From NCBI GenBank assembly GCA_021777055.1, contig JAIQZO010000066.1, forward strand, positions 1 to 64,000: a DNA stretch of 64,000 bases, in the 5' to 3' direction. This document shows positions 19,679-30,046 of this stretch, piece after piece. The position numbers and the translations under genes are program-made. Positions within the stretch are counted from its first letter, which is position 1, and every line of letters starts with the position of its first letter. This DNA is from Candidatus Anammoxibacter sp. (GTDB taxonomy: Bacteria > Planctomycetota > Brocadiia > Brocadiales > Anammoxibacteraceae). The notes beneath the pieces are model-generated. The model searched no databases. It had not been told where the DNA came from and was given only the letters and a program-made list of their open reading frames with translations.

Positions 19679-19790
19679 ATAAAAGGAGTTGTTATAATAA
19701 TAATTGCCATTTTGCATAATTCTGGTAGCCTTTATGCCCAAGGGAATTGTTTCCATAGAAAATATTATGCAACAAATGGGGACTTTTACC
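19679..19790 (+). pseudogene. 5' scrap of a porin gene
   Basis: The nucleotides follow the signal-peptide and coiled-coil start of the 7 kb porin: an AAAAGGA-TT-TTAATA-type stretch, a leader end matching TTTATGCCCAAGG, and the almost unchanged ENIMQQM codons (GAAAATATTATGCAACAAAT). Frame is lost in the leader. The barrel is absent. The matching type of 3' scrap lies 10 kb away at 29868-30021 in the same orientation. Confidence 0.6.
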
Positions 19791-19856
19791 ACTTTTACTG
19801 ATCATTTTGACATGTTCTTGACCATCCAAGTCATCAAATGCTCAGCCTGTTTTTAA

Positions 19857-20575
19857 TTAATTACTAATAGCCTCTTGATGGATTTTCAGAAAAAGATAAT
19901 CAAGATCTCTGTATCCACATGCCTTGCGGATTATACGTTTTATCGTCGCATTGAACAACCCAATTTTTACACTGGTTATTCGGTGTTTACAATAGGAGAG
20001 TAATTCTTTACGTGCCTTGTTTAGACATTTTGAAAATCGTATTAATTCTTCTAAACCCGTCTCTTCTGCACATCCTATCCATTTATTTAGATATCTCCCT
20101 GCCCATGTGATGGATCTTTATGTCCACAATTTTTTCAGCGCTTCTTTTAGTACATAAGTAGATGTAAATTTTCATTGATCGCCAGAAGCTCTTATAATGA
20201 TTTCTTTGCTCCAAGTTTAGGGTTCCATGGATTTTTGAATAAGTTAAAACGCTGTCCTTTTATGAATGCTTTATCTTCATTGTTTCTTGCCTGAGGACAT
20301 TCCTCACTGCGGATTTCATCAATAACATCATTGTAATCTGAAACAATATGAAATTTATCATTAACAATACCTGCAGCTGGAATTTGTTCTTTCTCCACCG
20401 ATTGGTATGAGCCAGGTCAATCTATGACTACAGCCTTTATGTTTGCTTTCTGATCTGCTGATAGCTTCTTAAAAAACCCTTCAAGGTTGGATTTCCGTTC
20501 ACCTTCAGCAAGATGAAGAACATCTCCTGTTTTCACATTTAGTACTACCTTTAAGTTCAGGAACAATATACAATT
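19857..20575 (-). mobile_element. Decayed ISL3-family transposase
   Basis: On the minus strand the pieces read VKTGDVLHLAEGERKSN, then KANIKAVVID-stop-PGSY (stop where ISL3 enzymes have MW or similar after the catalytic Asp), then VNDKFHIVSDYNDVIDEIR, FIKGQRFNLFKNPWNP, and after a gap LYLKEALKKLWT-stop and RIIRKACGYRDLDYLFLKIHQEA. This is the DDE core and C-terminus of an ISL3 transposase with several stops. It is inactive. No terminal repeats were found. Confidence 0.75.
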
Positions 20576-20580
20576 TTAAC

Positions 20581-21139
20581 AAAGACGCCTTTGAAAAGCT
20601 GTTAGGCTTTTACGGATAAGTGAAAGAAGGATTATTAGTAAGTCCTTTAAATCATACAGATGAAACTGGAGTGGATATAGGGAGCAAAAGAAGTTGGCTT
20701 CATAGCATATTCCAATCAGACATAGACATTTTCTTATCCACACACGTCAATGGGTAAAGGTTGCAATCAAAGAAATAGGAGTCCATCAATTTTACAACCG
20801 AATACTCTGCCATTACTATTATACAGCATACTATGAATATGGAAGTTCGCATACTCTTTGTAACAGCCATCATTTAAATGAACTGGAGAGGTGCAGTGAA
20901 CAAGATAAACAAAAGTGGAGTAAGCTCCTGCAGAATTACTAGATGACATAAATGATGCCGTAATAAAAGCAGGAGGTGCATTGGATGAAATTGATCAGGA
21001 AGAATATCAAAGCCGATACAAAACAATATTGTTAAACGGTACTGTAAAAAGTCCTTTATATCCAAAAATACTAGGTCAAAGTGGTAGACCAGCACAATCA
21101 AAATCACGAATGAATTTACTGACATTGTCCAAGCGTTGA
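20581..21139 (+). mobile_element. Decayed IS66-family (TnpC) transposase
   Basis: On the plus strand, HTDETGVDIGSKRSWLHS matches the catalytic region of IS66 transposases, and YKTILLNGTVKSPLYP followed by GRPAQSKSRMNLL matches the conserved tail region. Between them stops and frame changes destroy the reading frame. It abuts the ISL3 relic tail to tail with neither end preserved, suggesting one element landed in or beside the other before both decayed. Confidence 0.75.
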
Positions 21140-21390
21140 CATTATTATTTGATGGTAAAATTCCTGATTTCAATGAAAAGAATATTAATCATGCTGAATA
21201 GATACTTATTCTTTAAATTTATGGTTGCTATGCATTTACGATTGCCTAAAAGAAGGTTAGGTGATGTGGATGTGAAGATTAAGGTTTCTTCATCATTTCT
21301 TAACTGTTTCTTAATATCTTTATTGGTATACTTTTATTGTGTAAGGTACTATACGGCTCCATGCGGAAATAATTGTGTTTTTCAGAAAAT

Positions 21391-22074
21391 ATGAGAATTC
21401 TAATAGTAGAGGATGAAGAGAAGATGGCCCGGTACTTGAAGCAGGGTTTTGAGGAGAACTCATTTGCTGTGGATCTGGCATTTAATGGTATGGACGGTTT
21501 ACATCAGGCAACACATGAAGTCTATGACATTATATTGTTGGATATTATGCTTCCTGAGTATAGCGGCATAGAAATATTGAAGAGGATGCGTAATCAGCAT
21601 ATTTATACCCCTGTAATTTTTCTGACCGCCAAGGATTCTTTACATGATAAGGTTAGCGGACTGGATTTGGGGGCGGATGATTACATTGTTAAACCATTCT
21701 CGTTCTCCGAATTAATGGCACGCATTCGTGTATGTTTAAGACGCAGTACCGGTAACTTCAGAGATATGTTGAATGTGGATAACTTAAAACTTGACCCTTT
21801 GTCGAGAAAGGTGTTTTGCGGAGATAAGAGGATAGATTTGACACCGGTGGAATTCTCTATTCTGGAGTATTTGATGCGAAATTCCGGCAAGGTTCTGACA
21901 CGTACCATGATATCTGAACATGTATGGGATTCTAATTTTGAAAGTTTCAGCAATGTTGTGGATGTACACGTGAGTAATTTGCGAAATAAGATAGATAAAA
22001 AATTTGGTATGAGGCTTATACATACGGTGAGGAAAGTAGGTTATGTACTTGAAAAGCAGGATAAGCTCTTTTAG
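21391..22074 (+). CDS. OmpR-family response regulator (CusR/CopR-like)
   Basis: I start at the ATG at 21391 (227 residues), which begins directly with MRILIVEDEEKM; an earlier ATG adds six residues with no homology value. The receiver has the acidic pair after VED, phosphoacceptor D51 in DIILLDIMLPEY, and Lys in IVKPFSFSEL. The C-terminal winged helix carries LTPVEFSILEYLMRNSGKVLTR and VDVHVSNLRNKID. It overlaps the kinase gene by 32 bases and precedes an HME-RND efflux operon, so it probably activates that operon when metal builds up in the periplasm. Confidence 0.9.
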   Translation: MRILIVEDEEKMARYLKQGFEENSFAVDLAFNGMDGLHQATHEVYDIILLDIMLPEYSGIEILKRMRNQHIYTPVIFLTAKDSLHDKVSGLDLGADDYIVKPFSFSELMARIRVCLRRSTGNFRDMLNVDNLKLDPLSRKVFCGDKRIDLTPVEFSILEYLMRNSGKVLTRTMISEHVWDSNFESFSNVVDVHVSNLRNKIDKKFGMRLIHTVRKVGYVLEKQDKLF

Positions 22075-23506
22075 AAATATCAGTTTTAGAATTACCATGT
22101 GGTATTCGCTATCGGTACTTGTGATATTGGCTTTTGCAGCCACGTTTCTGCACTACCGTCTTAAACACAGGCTGATTAAAGAAACCATCTATATGATGAT
22201 TGATGAAAGTCATGATATCATGCCATCAACGTTAGAAAACAAGTTAAGTCTGAAAGATATAAAAGCTTCCATTGGAAGAGAGTCATCCTCGTACAGATAT
22301 CATCAAATATCTGCGAGAGTGCTTGATGCGGATATGCAAATGATTTACACTTCCACAGATTTTCTGGAGCCGTTTTCAAAGGGATCTGGGAATATGGCCA
22401 AAAGTTTGGATGAAGGTAAACCGGTGTATGAATTGATAAGGGTTGAGAATCGAAGCTCTCCTTACATACTTCTGACCAAACCTGTCTTTCAAGATGGGGA
22501 GCTAAAGTATATCTTACAGATGTCAATGTATCTGAGGGATGTGTATAAGTCAGCAAAGTATTTCAGGGCGAATCTATTGATGATAATTCCTGGGCTTATT
22601 CTGATTTCCGTTTTCGGTGGCTGGTTTATCTCTAGAAAGAGTTTAGCTCCGGTGTGGGAGATAATCAGATCAACTCGTGAAATAACATCATTAAACCTTG
22701 ATAAGCGAATAAAATCTCTTGACACTGGTGATGAGTTGGAAGAGTTGACAAGTACCATTAATCTAATGCTTGATAGATTAGAAGAGTCGTTTGAAAGGAT
22801 AGTTCAGTTTACTTCTGATGTCTCCCATGAACTACGTACTCCTATTGCTACACTAAGGGCTGGTACCGATATTATACTTTGTAAGAAGAGGACGGCGGAA
22901 GAGTATCAGACACTGCATGAAAATAACCTGATCGAGTATGAAAAAATAAGCAGTATGATAGATGATCTTTTAACGCTCCTGCGGTCTGATTCAGGCAGAA
23001 AGATCTTGAACCTGGAATCTATTGATTTGAGCAGTATGATAGATGATCTTAGTCATAAATTTGTGATTATAGCGGGCGCAAAGGGCGTTAAATTTGTTGT
23101 AAAAAATAAACCGGAGGTCCGGATAAAAGGGGATGCGGTACTTTTAAACAGGGCGTTATGTAACCTTATGGATAATGCAGTCAAATATACTCTGTCGGGT
23201 GGCAGTGTTTCTGTAACTATTAAAGATAACAGTGATGAAGTCTTAGTTATTATTAGGGACACTGGTGTTGGTATAGCGAAAAAGGATTCAGGGAGAATCT
23301 TTGACCGGTTTTATCGTTCCGATCCGTCAAGGTCGCGCAATACGGGAGGGGCTGGACTGGGGCTTAGTATAGTAAAGAATATTGTGGAACTGCATAACGG
23401 CAGGATCGAAGTATCGTCCAATCTAGGTAAAGGAAGTGTATTTACAGTAACTCTTCCAATGAAGATAAAGAATAGTATATCTCCAAACAACAGACACATA
23501 ATATAG
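22043..23506 (+). CDS. Sensor histidine kinase (CusS-like)
   Basis: A 487-residue inner-membrane kinase. One membrane span at about 14-34, a periplasmic sensor segment to about 175, a second span at about 180-200 (MIIPGLILISVFGGWF), a HAMP linker, then HisKA with H262 in SDVSHELRTPIATLR. The HATPase domain shows N-box LMDNAVKY, DTGVGIAKKD and GAGLGLSIVKNIVELH. The arrangement fits metal-sensing CusS/CopS kinases. The start overlaps the regulator gene by 32 bases, so translation is likely coupled. Confidence 0.9.
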   Translation: MYLKSRISSFRNISFRITMWYSLSVLVILAFAATFLHYRLKHRLIKETIYMMIDESHDIMPSTLENKLSLKDIKASIGRESSSYRYHQISARVLDADMQMIYTSTDFLEPFSKGSGNMAKSLDEGKPVYELIRVENRSSPYILLTKPVFQDGELKYILQMSMYLRDVYKSAKYFRANLLMIIPGLILISVFGGWFISRKSLAPVWEIIRSTREITSLNLDKRIKSLDTGDELEELTSTINLMLDRLEESFERIVQFTSDVSHELRTPIATLRAGTDIILCKKRTAEEYQTLHENNLIEYEKISSMIDDLLTLLRSDSGRKILNLESIDLSSMIDDLSHKFVIIAGAKGVKFVVKNKPEVRIKGDAVLLNRALCNLMDNAVKYTLSGGSVSVTIKDNSDEVLVIIRDTGVGIAKKDSGRIFDRFYRSDPSRSRNTGGAGLGLSIVKNIVELHNGRIEVSSNLGKGSVFTVTLPMKIKNSISPNNRHII

Positions 23507-23909
23507 ACTATGTTTTGTAGTTTATGGAAACTTCATTGCTGAATCTAAGATTTATAATTTGTATCTATTCTGCGCATTCAAGAGACAGAATGCAGAAACA
23601 AAAGCACAAACATGAAAGTTTGAGTCATAAAACCGATAGTGCACTTGGTACTCTTTTACCATGATAATCGTGCAACGCACTATCAAACCTGAAGGTTTGA
23701 GTTACGTATCGTAAAGGAAAATTAATGTATGTAACTCATGGCTTTAGCCTTGAGATAAAAGGATCAACAATGATACAAAGATACTTTATACAGCATGTAT
23801 CACAATCTTTCTTAATACATATTTTAGTCTTCAATGCGATAAATCCTTGTGTTTTGGGGGTAACGTCACCAATAGAACAATTAAAATTTTCATTACAATC
23901 AATGAAACC
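23507..23909. repeat. Intergenic region with several hairpins, possible small mobile-element remnant
   Basis: GATAGTGC (23635-23642) pairs with GCACTATC (23677-23684), enclosing a second hairpin TGGTA-CTCTTT-TACCA (23646-23661). TTTGAGT is repeated on both sides of the structure. A third hairpin CTCA-T-GGC-TTTA-GCC-T-TGAG lies at 23735-23754. Clusters of small hairpins like this occur at ends of IS200/IS605-type or REP-like elements. No transposase is present. A short frame across 23725-23958 is not convincing. Confidence 0.35.
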
Positions 23910-25250
23910 ATGTGCTCAAGAACCGTTTACTATCATTTTGTTATTCCGGTTATTCTGATATTAGTTGGCTGCTCGACGCATTTAACTCATGACCTTGCAT
24001 ATGTATCCGATTCTATCCGCAAACGGACAGGGCATAATCTCGTCTCAATTGAAGATGTGAATGGGCTAAAGCTACCTGATGGTATTGTACTTACAGACGG
24101 CCTAACCGAGGATGAAGCGGTTGCTATTGCCTTGTGGAATAACGCCGGACTTCAAGCTGATCTTACAGGGCTTGGTTTTGCACGGGCAGATCTGATAGAA
24201 GCAGGTATGATCAGTAATCCGGTATCTCAAACGCTTTTTGCTTCAGGGCCGAAACAGATGGAATCCACTCTGCTTCTGCCGATAGAGTCACTATGGCAGA
24301 GGCCGTATCGAGTTTCCGCAGCTAAGCTAAGTGCTGAACGTGTGGCAGAGAACCTGGTACAGAATAGCCTGAATCTGATTCGTGACGTTATGATAACCTA
24401 CTCCAATTTTGCTTTTACACTGGAACAAATAGAGATTGTAAGAGAAGAAATAGAACTTGATAATGAAATTCTTGCAATTGCACAGGTTCGCCTGCGTGCC
24501 GGTGACATAAGCGGGTTGGAAGAGGCTGCGCTTCGACTTGAAGCTGCTCAAAAACAGAGAACTTTTATCGACTATACACGTGGCGTTGCTATTTTAGATA
24601 TGGAGTTGAAAACACTAATTGGTATGGCGCAGGAAGAAAATACCATTAAGCTTACACCAACGCAAATTGATGTTCAACTGATCTACAATCTTGATGAACT
24701 CCTCACTTTGGCATATGAGGCCCGTCCGGATTTACGCGCGGCTGAAATTGCTATTGAAGCTGCGGGCAAGCGTCTGGGATGGGAACGCTCAAAAATTTTC
24801 AAATTTACTGCCATTGCTGATTTTAATGAGAGGGGTAGAAGCGGCCCTGAATTTGGGCCGGGCGCATTGTTTGATCTGCCTGTTTTTAACTGGAATAATG
24901 GAAAGGTCGCACGCTCTAAAGTACAATTGGAACAGGCTGTAAGACAATATGTGGTTGTTAAACGGGAGATAGCATTTAAGGTGCGTGAAGCGTACACAAA
25001 TTACCTTTCCGCGTTGAAGGCTTTAAAAATATTGCGTTCTGATATATTACCTTCTGCCGTAATAGCAGTAAACAAAGCAGAGAAAAGATATTCAGTTGGT
25101 GAGATTTCATATCTGGAATTCCTAGGATTCAAGCGACAGCTTCTGTACTCACGCTTGGGAGAATCTGAATCAATGGCAGAACTGCGCCGGGCTTCAGCAC
25201 AACTCAGACATAGCGTAGGCTTTATACAGGATATACTTAATACAAAATAG
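23910..25250 (+). CDS. Outer-membrane efflux protein, TolC/CusC family lipoprotein
   Basis: I choose the ATG at 23910 (446 residues) because it starts a lipoprotein leader, VIPVILILVGCSTH, with the lipobox Cys near 18; an ATG 63 bases upstream spoils this. The mature part holds the long helical pairs of OEP-type channels: LTEDEAVAIALWNNAGLQADL, RLRAGDISGLEEAALRLEA, ARPDLRAAEIAIEAAGKRLGWERSK, VGEISYLEFLGFKRQLL. It provides the outer-membrane duct of a tripartite metal-efflux pump with the next two genes, 33 bases downstream. Confidence 0.88.
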   Translation: MCSRTVYYHFVIPVILILVGCSTHLTHDLAYVSDSIRKRTGHNLVSIEDVNGLKLPDGIVLTDGLTEDEAVAIALWNNAGLQADLTGLGFARADLIEAGMISNPVSQTLFASGPKQMESTLLLPIESLWQRPYRVSAAKLSAERVAENLVQNSLNLIRDVMITYSNFAFTLEQIEIVREEIELDNEILAIAQVRLRAGDISGLEEAALRLEAAQKQRTFIDYTRGVAILDMELKTLIGMAQEENTIKLTPTQIDVQLIYNLDELLTLAYEARPDLRAAEIAIEAAGKRLGWERSKIFKFTAIADFNERGRSGPEFGPGALFDLPVFNWNNGKVARSKVQLEQAVRQYVVVKREIAFKVREAYTNYLSALKALKILRSDILPSAVIAVNKAEKRYSVGEISYLEFLGFKRQLLYSRLGESESMAELRRASAQLRHSVGFIQDILNTK

Positions 25251-25283
25251 AGAGAATCAGATAATAAGGTAAAGGAGATTATT

Positions 25284-26501
25284 TTGCGCGGAAGTTTAAG
25301 ATTTATCATCACGTATACGGGTAAATTTATTTTGTTATTCTTTTTCATACTTATCTGTTCCTGTAGTAAGAATGAACAACCCAAAGAAAAGTCGGATACT
25401 CCGGCGAAGGTTATTCATGGTGTCAAAGAATCTGAACTTACAACCATTATCCTTTCTCCTAAGGCGGAACAGCGTCTGGGGATAGAAACGTCAATCGCAG
25501 AATACCGAAACATACGGAACACGATAAGACTTGGAGGAGAAATAATGTCGCCCTCAGGTCATGAAGCCAGGATTGCGGCTCCCATGCCAGGTACGGTTTT
25601 CGGGATAAACAGTGACAAGTTACTACCGGCAGGAACTCAGGTGAAAAGGGGGCAGGCAATCATGAACCTCTTACTACTTACACCAGAAAAGGATCTTGCG
25701 GGTGCGCATGAAGCCATCAAAGTTAAAAAAATGCAGTTAGAGGTTGCACAGGCTGAGGCAGATCGCGCAGAGTTTCTTTTGCAGGGTAAAGCAACTAGCG
25801 AGAAGATTTATCTTCAGGCTCAAGCTGGACTGGCTGCAGCAAATGCATCTCTCAAGGCGGCAGAGGCACGACAGGGTCTCCTGGACGGAGTTGGGATGGA
25901 ATCCACAACGGAAGGCCTTTCTACTTATGTGTTGAAGTCGCCTGTTGATGGTGTGATACAGCGTATTTACGTTGCATCTGGTCAATCAGTTCCTGCGGCA
26001 ACTGTGTTATTTGAGATTGCCTGTCAGGATCCAGTCTGGTTACGCGTACCTGTTTATGTCGGGGACCTGGCAAAGATAGATCAGCAGAAGGAAGCAATTA
26101 TTCAACCGCTAGGGACTTATAGTGATATAAATAATTACAAGGCCAAACTCGTAAACGGCGCACCCCTCAGTGATGCCAACAGCGTATCTTCAGATCTTTT
26201 CTTTGAATTATCAAATCAGGATGGTTTCTTTCGTACAGGACAGAAGGTTAGTGTTTTATTGGAGAAACTGAGTTCCGGCAATAGAATTGTTGTTCCCTGG
26301 TCAGCAATAATATACGACATCAATGGCGGGAACTGGGTTTATTTGAGAAGTGCCAGGAATACATACTCAAGGCGACGTGTTGAAGTATCCAATGTGATTG
26401 ATGGTTTTGCGGTACTGACACGTGGCATTGAAAAAAATGACGAGATTGTTACTACAGGAACTGCGGAGTTATTCGGAACAGAGTTTGGAGGAAACAAATG
26501 A
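25284..26501 (+). CDS. Periplasmic adaptor of an HME-RND pump (CusB/CzcB family)
   Basis: A 405-residue adaptor starting at TTG 25284, 7 bases after AAGGAG. The leader ends in a lipobox-like LICSCSK, so it is probably lipid-anchored in the inner membrane. Barrel-sandwich halves are visible at [19 protein letters not shown] and [21 protein letters not shown] helical hairpin lies between them ([23 protein letters not shown]). The last part is a membrane-proximal domain. It links the RND pump to the TolC-like channel. The stop overlaps the next ATG by 4 bases (ATGA), typical of translational coupling. Confidence 0.88.
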   Translation: MRGSLRFIITYTGKFILLFFFILICSCSKNEQPKEKSDTPAKVIHGVKESELTTIILSPKAEQRLGIETSIAEYRNIRNTIRLGGEIMSPSGHEARIAAPMPGTVFGINSDKLLPAGTQVKRGQAIMNLLLLTPEKDLAGAHEAIKVKKMQLEVAQAEADRAEFLLQGKATSEKIYLQAQAGLAAANASLKAAEARQGLLDGVGMESTTEGLSTYVLKSPVDGVIQRIYVASGQSVPAATVLFEIACQDPVWLRVPVYVGDLAKIDQQKEAIIQPLGTYSDINNYKAKLVNGAPLSDANSVSSDLFFELSNQDGFFRTGQKVSVLLEKLSSGNRIVVPWSAIIYDINGGNWVYLRSARNTYSRRRVEVSNVIDGFAVLTRGIEKNDEIVTTGTAELFGTEFGGNK

Positions 26502-29500
26502 TAACGTGGCTGGTATCAACCTCACTGCGTCTGCGTGCATCCATTGTCGTAGTAACCATGTTTTTGCTGATAGCTGGTTCGCATACGGTAATCAAAAGAA
26601 GCTCCTTTGATGTATTTCCGGAATTTGCCCCTCCATTTATAGAGATACAGACTGAAGGGCCCGGACTTTCAACGTCCGAAGTTGAGACCCTGATTACCAT
26701 ACCTGTTGAGGGTGCAGTTAACGGCATCTCATGGCTGAAGAAGGTACGTTCCAAGTCTGTTCTCGGCCTTTCCTCCGTCGTGGTCTATTTTGAAGAGGGT
26801 ACAGCCGTCATGCAGGCCCGACAGCTTGTTCAGGAGAGGCTGACTCAGCTTGCAGAGAAATTGCCATCCGTGGTCAAGGCACCGGTAATACTTTCTCCAC
26901 TATCATCTACCAGTAGAGTCCTCAAGATAGGACTTTCCTCAAAAAAGCTGTCACAAATGGATATGTCAACAGTTGCGACGTGGACGATCAGGCCGCGGCT
27001 TATGGCCATCCCGGGTGTGGCAAATGTTGCCATCTGGGGACAGCGTGACCGTCAGATTCAGGTGCTCATAGATCCTGATAATCTGTATACACATGGGGTT
27101 ACCACAAACGACATAGTTGGGTCGGTACGTGATGCTACATTAATTGGAAGCGGAGGGTTTATCGACACACCCAATCAGCGGCTTGCGGTTTCACAGGTTC
27201 TATCTATGAAGTCTCCTGAAGATCTATCACATGTTCCAGTTGCCTTTCGTAATGGAGCTATTCTGAAACTGGGAGATTTGGCAGAGTTGGTAGAAGGTTT
27301 CCCTCCGCCTATTGGTAACGCTGTTATAAATGACGGACCTGGCTTGCTGCTTATCGTTGAAAAACAGCCGTGGGGGAATACACTTGAAGTAACCCGCAAG
27401 GTCGAAGATGTACTGGAAGATCTCAAACCTGGCATTAAGGATATTGAAATAGATTCTACTATCTTTCGCCCGGCAACATTTATTGAAATGTCTCTCCATA
27501 ATCTTAACAGGGCACTGCTTATCGGCTGTGTCCTGGTAATTGTGGTATTGGCATTTTTTCTTAATGACTGGCGGACTGCCCTGATCAGTGTTCTGGCAAT
27601 TCCGACTTCGCTGGTCATCGCCGCACTGATTCTTCACTATCGTGGGGGAACCATTAATACTATGGTGCTTGCCGGGCTTGTTATCGCGCTTGGAGAGCTT
27701 GTTGATGATGCAGTTATAGATGTAGAAAACATAATGCGAAGACTTCGCCTAAATCGAGAGGCCGGTAGTCCTGAATCGTCATTCAAGGTTGTGCTGAAGG
27801 CATCACTGGAGGTACGTAGCGCAGTTGTATACGGCAGTGTAATCGTTGTACTGGTACTCATTCCTGTTTTCTTCCTGAAGGGATTAGCGGGTTCATTCTT
27901 TAGTCCACTCGCCTTCTCCTACATACTAGCTATTATGTCATCTCTGCTGGTAGCCCTTACACTTACACCGGCATTGTCATTAATACTTTTACCGGGGGTA
28001 TCTCATCGTAGGGAACCATCATTCGTGAGATGGCTTAAAGTGCGTTACCGGTCCATACTTCGTCCTTTGATTATGAGGCCGAAGCGTGTTATCTCTTTTG
28101 TGGCCGCCGCCTTTATCCTTACATTAGTGGCGATTCCATTTCTTGGTGAAGAATTTCTTCCGAATTTTAAAGAGCATGATTTCCTGATGCACTGGGTTGA
28201 AAAACCAGGGACTTCGTTGCAGGCCATGGAGCGGATAACTACACGTGTGAGTAAAGAGCTGCGTTCCATTCCGGGAGTACGCAATTTTGGCTCGCACATC
28301 GGACGTTCCGAGGTTGCCGATGAGGTGGTAGGCCCGAACTTTGCAGAACTCTGGATCAGTATGGACTCTGATGTCGACTACGATGCGACAGTTGCAAAAA
28401 TACAGGAAGTTGTAGACGGTTATCCGGGTCTGTACCGAGATTTGCTTACTTATCTGCGGGAAAGAATTAAAGAGGTGCTTACGGGATCCAGCGCCACAAT
28501 TGTAGTACGTATATATGGTGAGAATCTTGATATCCTCCGTGGAAAAGCTGAGGAAGTCAGGAGGTTTATTTCTGAAGTAAGAGGTGTTGCCGACTTAAAA
28601 GTTCAACCACAGATTCTAGTTCCACAGGTGGAGGTTCGTTACCGTCCTGAGAGTGCCGCGCATTTTGGGTTGAACGGTGGTATGGTACGTAATGCGGTGG
28701 CATTGCTGATGAACGGAATGAAGGTGGGAGAGTTTTATGAAGACCAGAATATTTTCGATGTAGTCGTTTGGGGTGCTCCTAATGTTCGTGACAACCTTGA
28801 TGCGCTTCGTTCACTGAGGATTGAACTACCTACAGGAGGAATAGTTCCCTTGAATGAGGTTGCGGATGTTATTGTAGCTCCTGTACCTAACAAGATTACG
28901 CGTGAATCGGCATCACGCTATACAGAAATTACGTGTAATGTACGGGATCGTGATCTTGGAAGTGTAGTGCGTGATATTAGAAGCAGAGTTAAAAACATTT
29001 CGTTCGAGAGTGGTTATCATCCTGAGGTTCTGGGAGAATACGCTGCACAGGAGGCATCAAGAAACCGCATTATTATACTCTCAATAATGTCCGTTATTGG
29101 CATTTTCCTTATACTGCATATGAGTTTCGGTTCTGTCATACTTGCTCTACTTGTATTCATTGGTCTACCATTTGCCTTGATCGGCAGTGTGGTAGCCACG
29201 TTCATGGGAGGGGGAGTACTATCTCTTGGTTCACTTATAGGATTTATCACTGTGTTGGGAATTTCCGCCAGAAACAGCATTATGCTTATCAGTCACTATA
29301 ATCACCTGGTGATAGAGGAAGGACAATCTTTCGATATCAACCTGATTGTGAGCGGCGCAATGGAACGACTGGTGCCTATCCTGATGACGACTTTAACAAC
29401 TGGCCTCGCTCTAATGCCAATAGTTATAGGGGGTAATCTACCCGGCCAAGAGATTGAGCACCCTATGGCAATAGTCATTATTGGCGGATTGACAAGTTCA

Positions 29501-29581
29501 ATCTTACTCAACCTGTTTGTCATGCCTGTGATGTACTGGAAATTTGGTGCTGTACGTAATATCAATACTGCCCCGGAGTGA
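26498..29581 (+). CDS. Heavy-metal efflux RND pump (CzcA/CusA family)
   Basis: A 1027-residue inner-membrane proton antiporter with the RND layout: span near 15-35, large periplasmic loop, spans at about 335-550, a second loop, and spans at 845-1020. The HME signature after TM3 reads [17 protein letters not shown] (about 397-413). It keeps the acidic residues of the proton relay, but it differs from the usual DGAVV or DAAIV of CzcA and CusA, so the metal cannot be named from it. Domain motifs [16 protein letters not shown] and [12 protein letters not shown] fit. Last gene of the efflux operon. Confidence 0.88.
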   Translation: MITWLVSTSLRLRASIVVVTMFLLIAGSHTVIKRSSFDVFPEFAPPFIEIQTEGPGLSTSEVETLITIPVEGAVNGISWLKKVRSKSVLGLSSVVVYFEEGTAVMQARQLVQERLTQLAEKLPSVVKAPVILSPLSSTSRVLKIGLSSKKLSQMDMSTVATWTIRPRLMAIPGVANVAIWGQRDRQIQVLIDPDNLYTHGVTTNDIVGSVRDATLIGSGGFIDTPNQRLAVSQVLSMKSPEDLSHVPVAFRNGAILKLGDLAELVEGFPPPIGNAVINDGPGLLLIVEKQPWGNTLEVTRKVEDVLEDLKPGIKDIEIDSTIFRPATFIEMSLHNLNRALLIGCVLVIVVLAFFLNDWRTALISVLAIPTSLVIAALILHYRGGTINTMVLAGLVIALGELVDDAVIDVENIMRRLRLNREAGSPESSFKVVLKASLEVRSAVVYGSVIVVLVLIPVFFLKGLAGSFFSPLAFSYILAIMSSLLVALTLTPALSLILLPGVSHRREPSFVRWLKVRYRSILRPLIMRPKRVISFVAAAFILTLVAIPFLGEEFLPNFKEHDFLMHWVEKPGTSLQAMERITTRVSKELRSIPGVRNFGSHIGRSEVADEVVGPNFAELWISMDSDVDYDATVAKIQEVVDGYPGLYRDLLTYLRERIKEVLTGSSATIVVRIYGENLDILRGKAEEVRRFISEVRGVADLKVQPQILVPQVEVRYRPESAAHFGLNGGMVRNAVALLMNGMKVGEFYEDQNIFDVVVWGAPNVRDNLDALRSLRIELPTGGIVPLNEVADVIVAPVPNKITRESASRYTEITCNVRDRDLGSVVRDIRSRVKNISFESGYHPEVLGEYAAQEASRNRIIILSIMSVIGIFLILHMSFGSVILALLVFIGLPFALIGSVVATFMGGGVLSLGSLIGFITVLGISARNSIMLISHYNHLVIEEGQSFDINLIVSGAMERLVPILMTTLTTGLALMPIVIGGNLPGQEIEHPMAIVIIGGLTSSILLNLFVMPVMYWKFGAVRNINTAPE

Positions 29582-29619
29582 AACTCTGTGATATTCATAC
29601 TTGTCCCCCAAAAATATTC

Positions 29620-29666
29620 ATCCCATACTCATTTTAATAATAATTTGTCAGCATGGGATCTTTTTC
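29620..29666 (+). terminator. Possible terminator of the efflux operon
   Basis: ATCCCAT (29620-29626) and ATGGGAT (29653-29659) form a 7-bp stem with a long 26-base loop, followed by CTTTTTCTTATTTTT. The T-run is good but the loop is unusually long. Confidence 0.35.
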
Positions 29667-29715
29667 TTATTTTTACACATACCATATAAAAGGGAAGAAG
29701 AATTCTTTAGAGATC

Positions 29716-29874
29716 AGTTATCATTTCCAATAAATAACTTCTATAAAATCTTGCAGTATTTATAGGTAATTATTATGATATATTGCTTCTCTGTGAGCAA
29801 CAATCAACTCATAGAACTAAGAGAACTTATTCTGAATCGTTTTTAATTCACTGATTTGTAATATACTAGTGATG
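29716..29874 (+). repeat. Long direct repeat, copy 1 (partner at 31036-31217)
   Basis: Closely matches 31036-31217, which is the upstream region of the ferredoxin gene. The two differ by a block of about 23 bases and scattered substitutions. Copy 1 ends in AGTGATG, exactly where the porin 3' scrap begins; the same 7 bases occur at the matching point in copy 2 and in the intact 35 kb porin (36338-36344). Confidence 0.85.
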
Positions 29875-30021
29875 CAATAAGGGAAACCATCTTTGGCCTC
29901 AGTTGGTTTTTTGCAGAACACAAATCAAAACTCCAGTTTAACGCTATACGAATTGACAGTGAGAAACCGGGGCCTGATGATATAGATTACAAGTATTGGT
30001 TCCAGTACCAAATGTCATTTT
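29868..30021 (+). pseudogene. 3' scrap of a porin gene
   Basis: About 150 bases nearly identical to the last 155 bases of the porin at 35102-36493, from DAIRET to the terminal QMSF and stop, with roughly a dozen substitutions and an intact frame. Everything upstream is replaced by the direct repeat. The junction lies in a shared AGTGATG, consistent with microhomology-mediated joining. Confidence 0.85.
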
Positions 30022-30046
30022 AACTTTTCCAAAGTTCTTTCAATAA

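Noticed and set aside
20400..20440. TGA within the ISL3 transposase read as a recoded codon
   Set aside because: Other stops and losses in the same relic show general decay.
21149..21394. Short plus-strand frame before the response regulator
   Set aside because: It begins inside or just after the IS66 relic, has odd composition, no ribosome binding site and no homology I recognise.
23725..23958. A 77-codon frame before the efflux channel gene
   Set aside because: It overlaps the lipoprotein leader of the channel in another frame and crosses the hairpin cluster; no supporting features.
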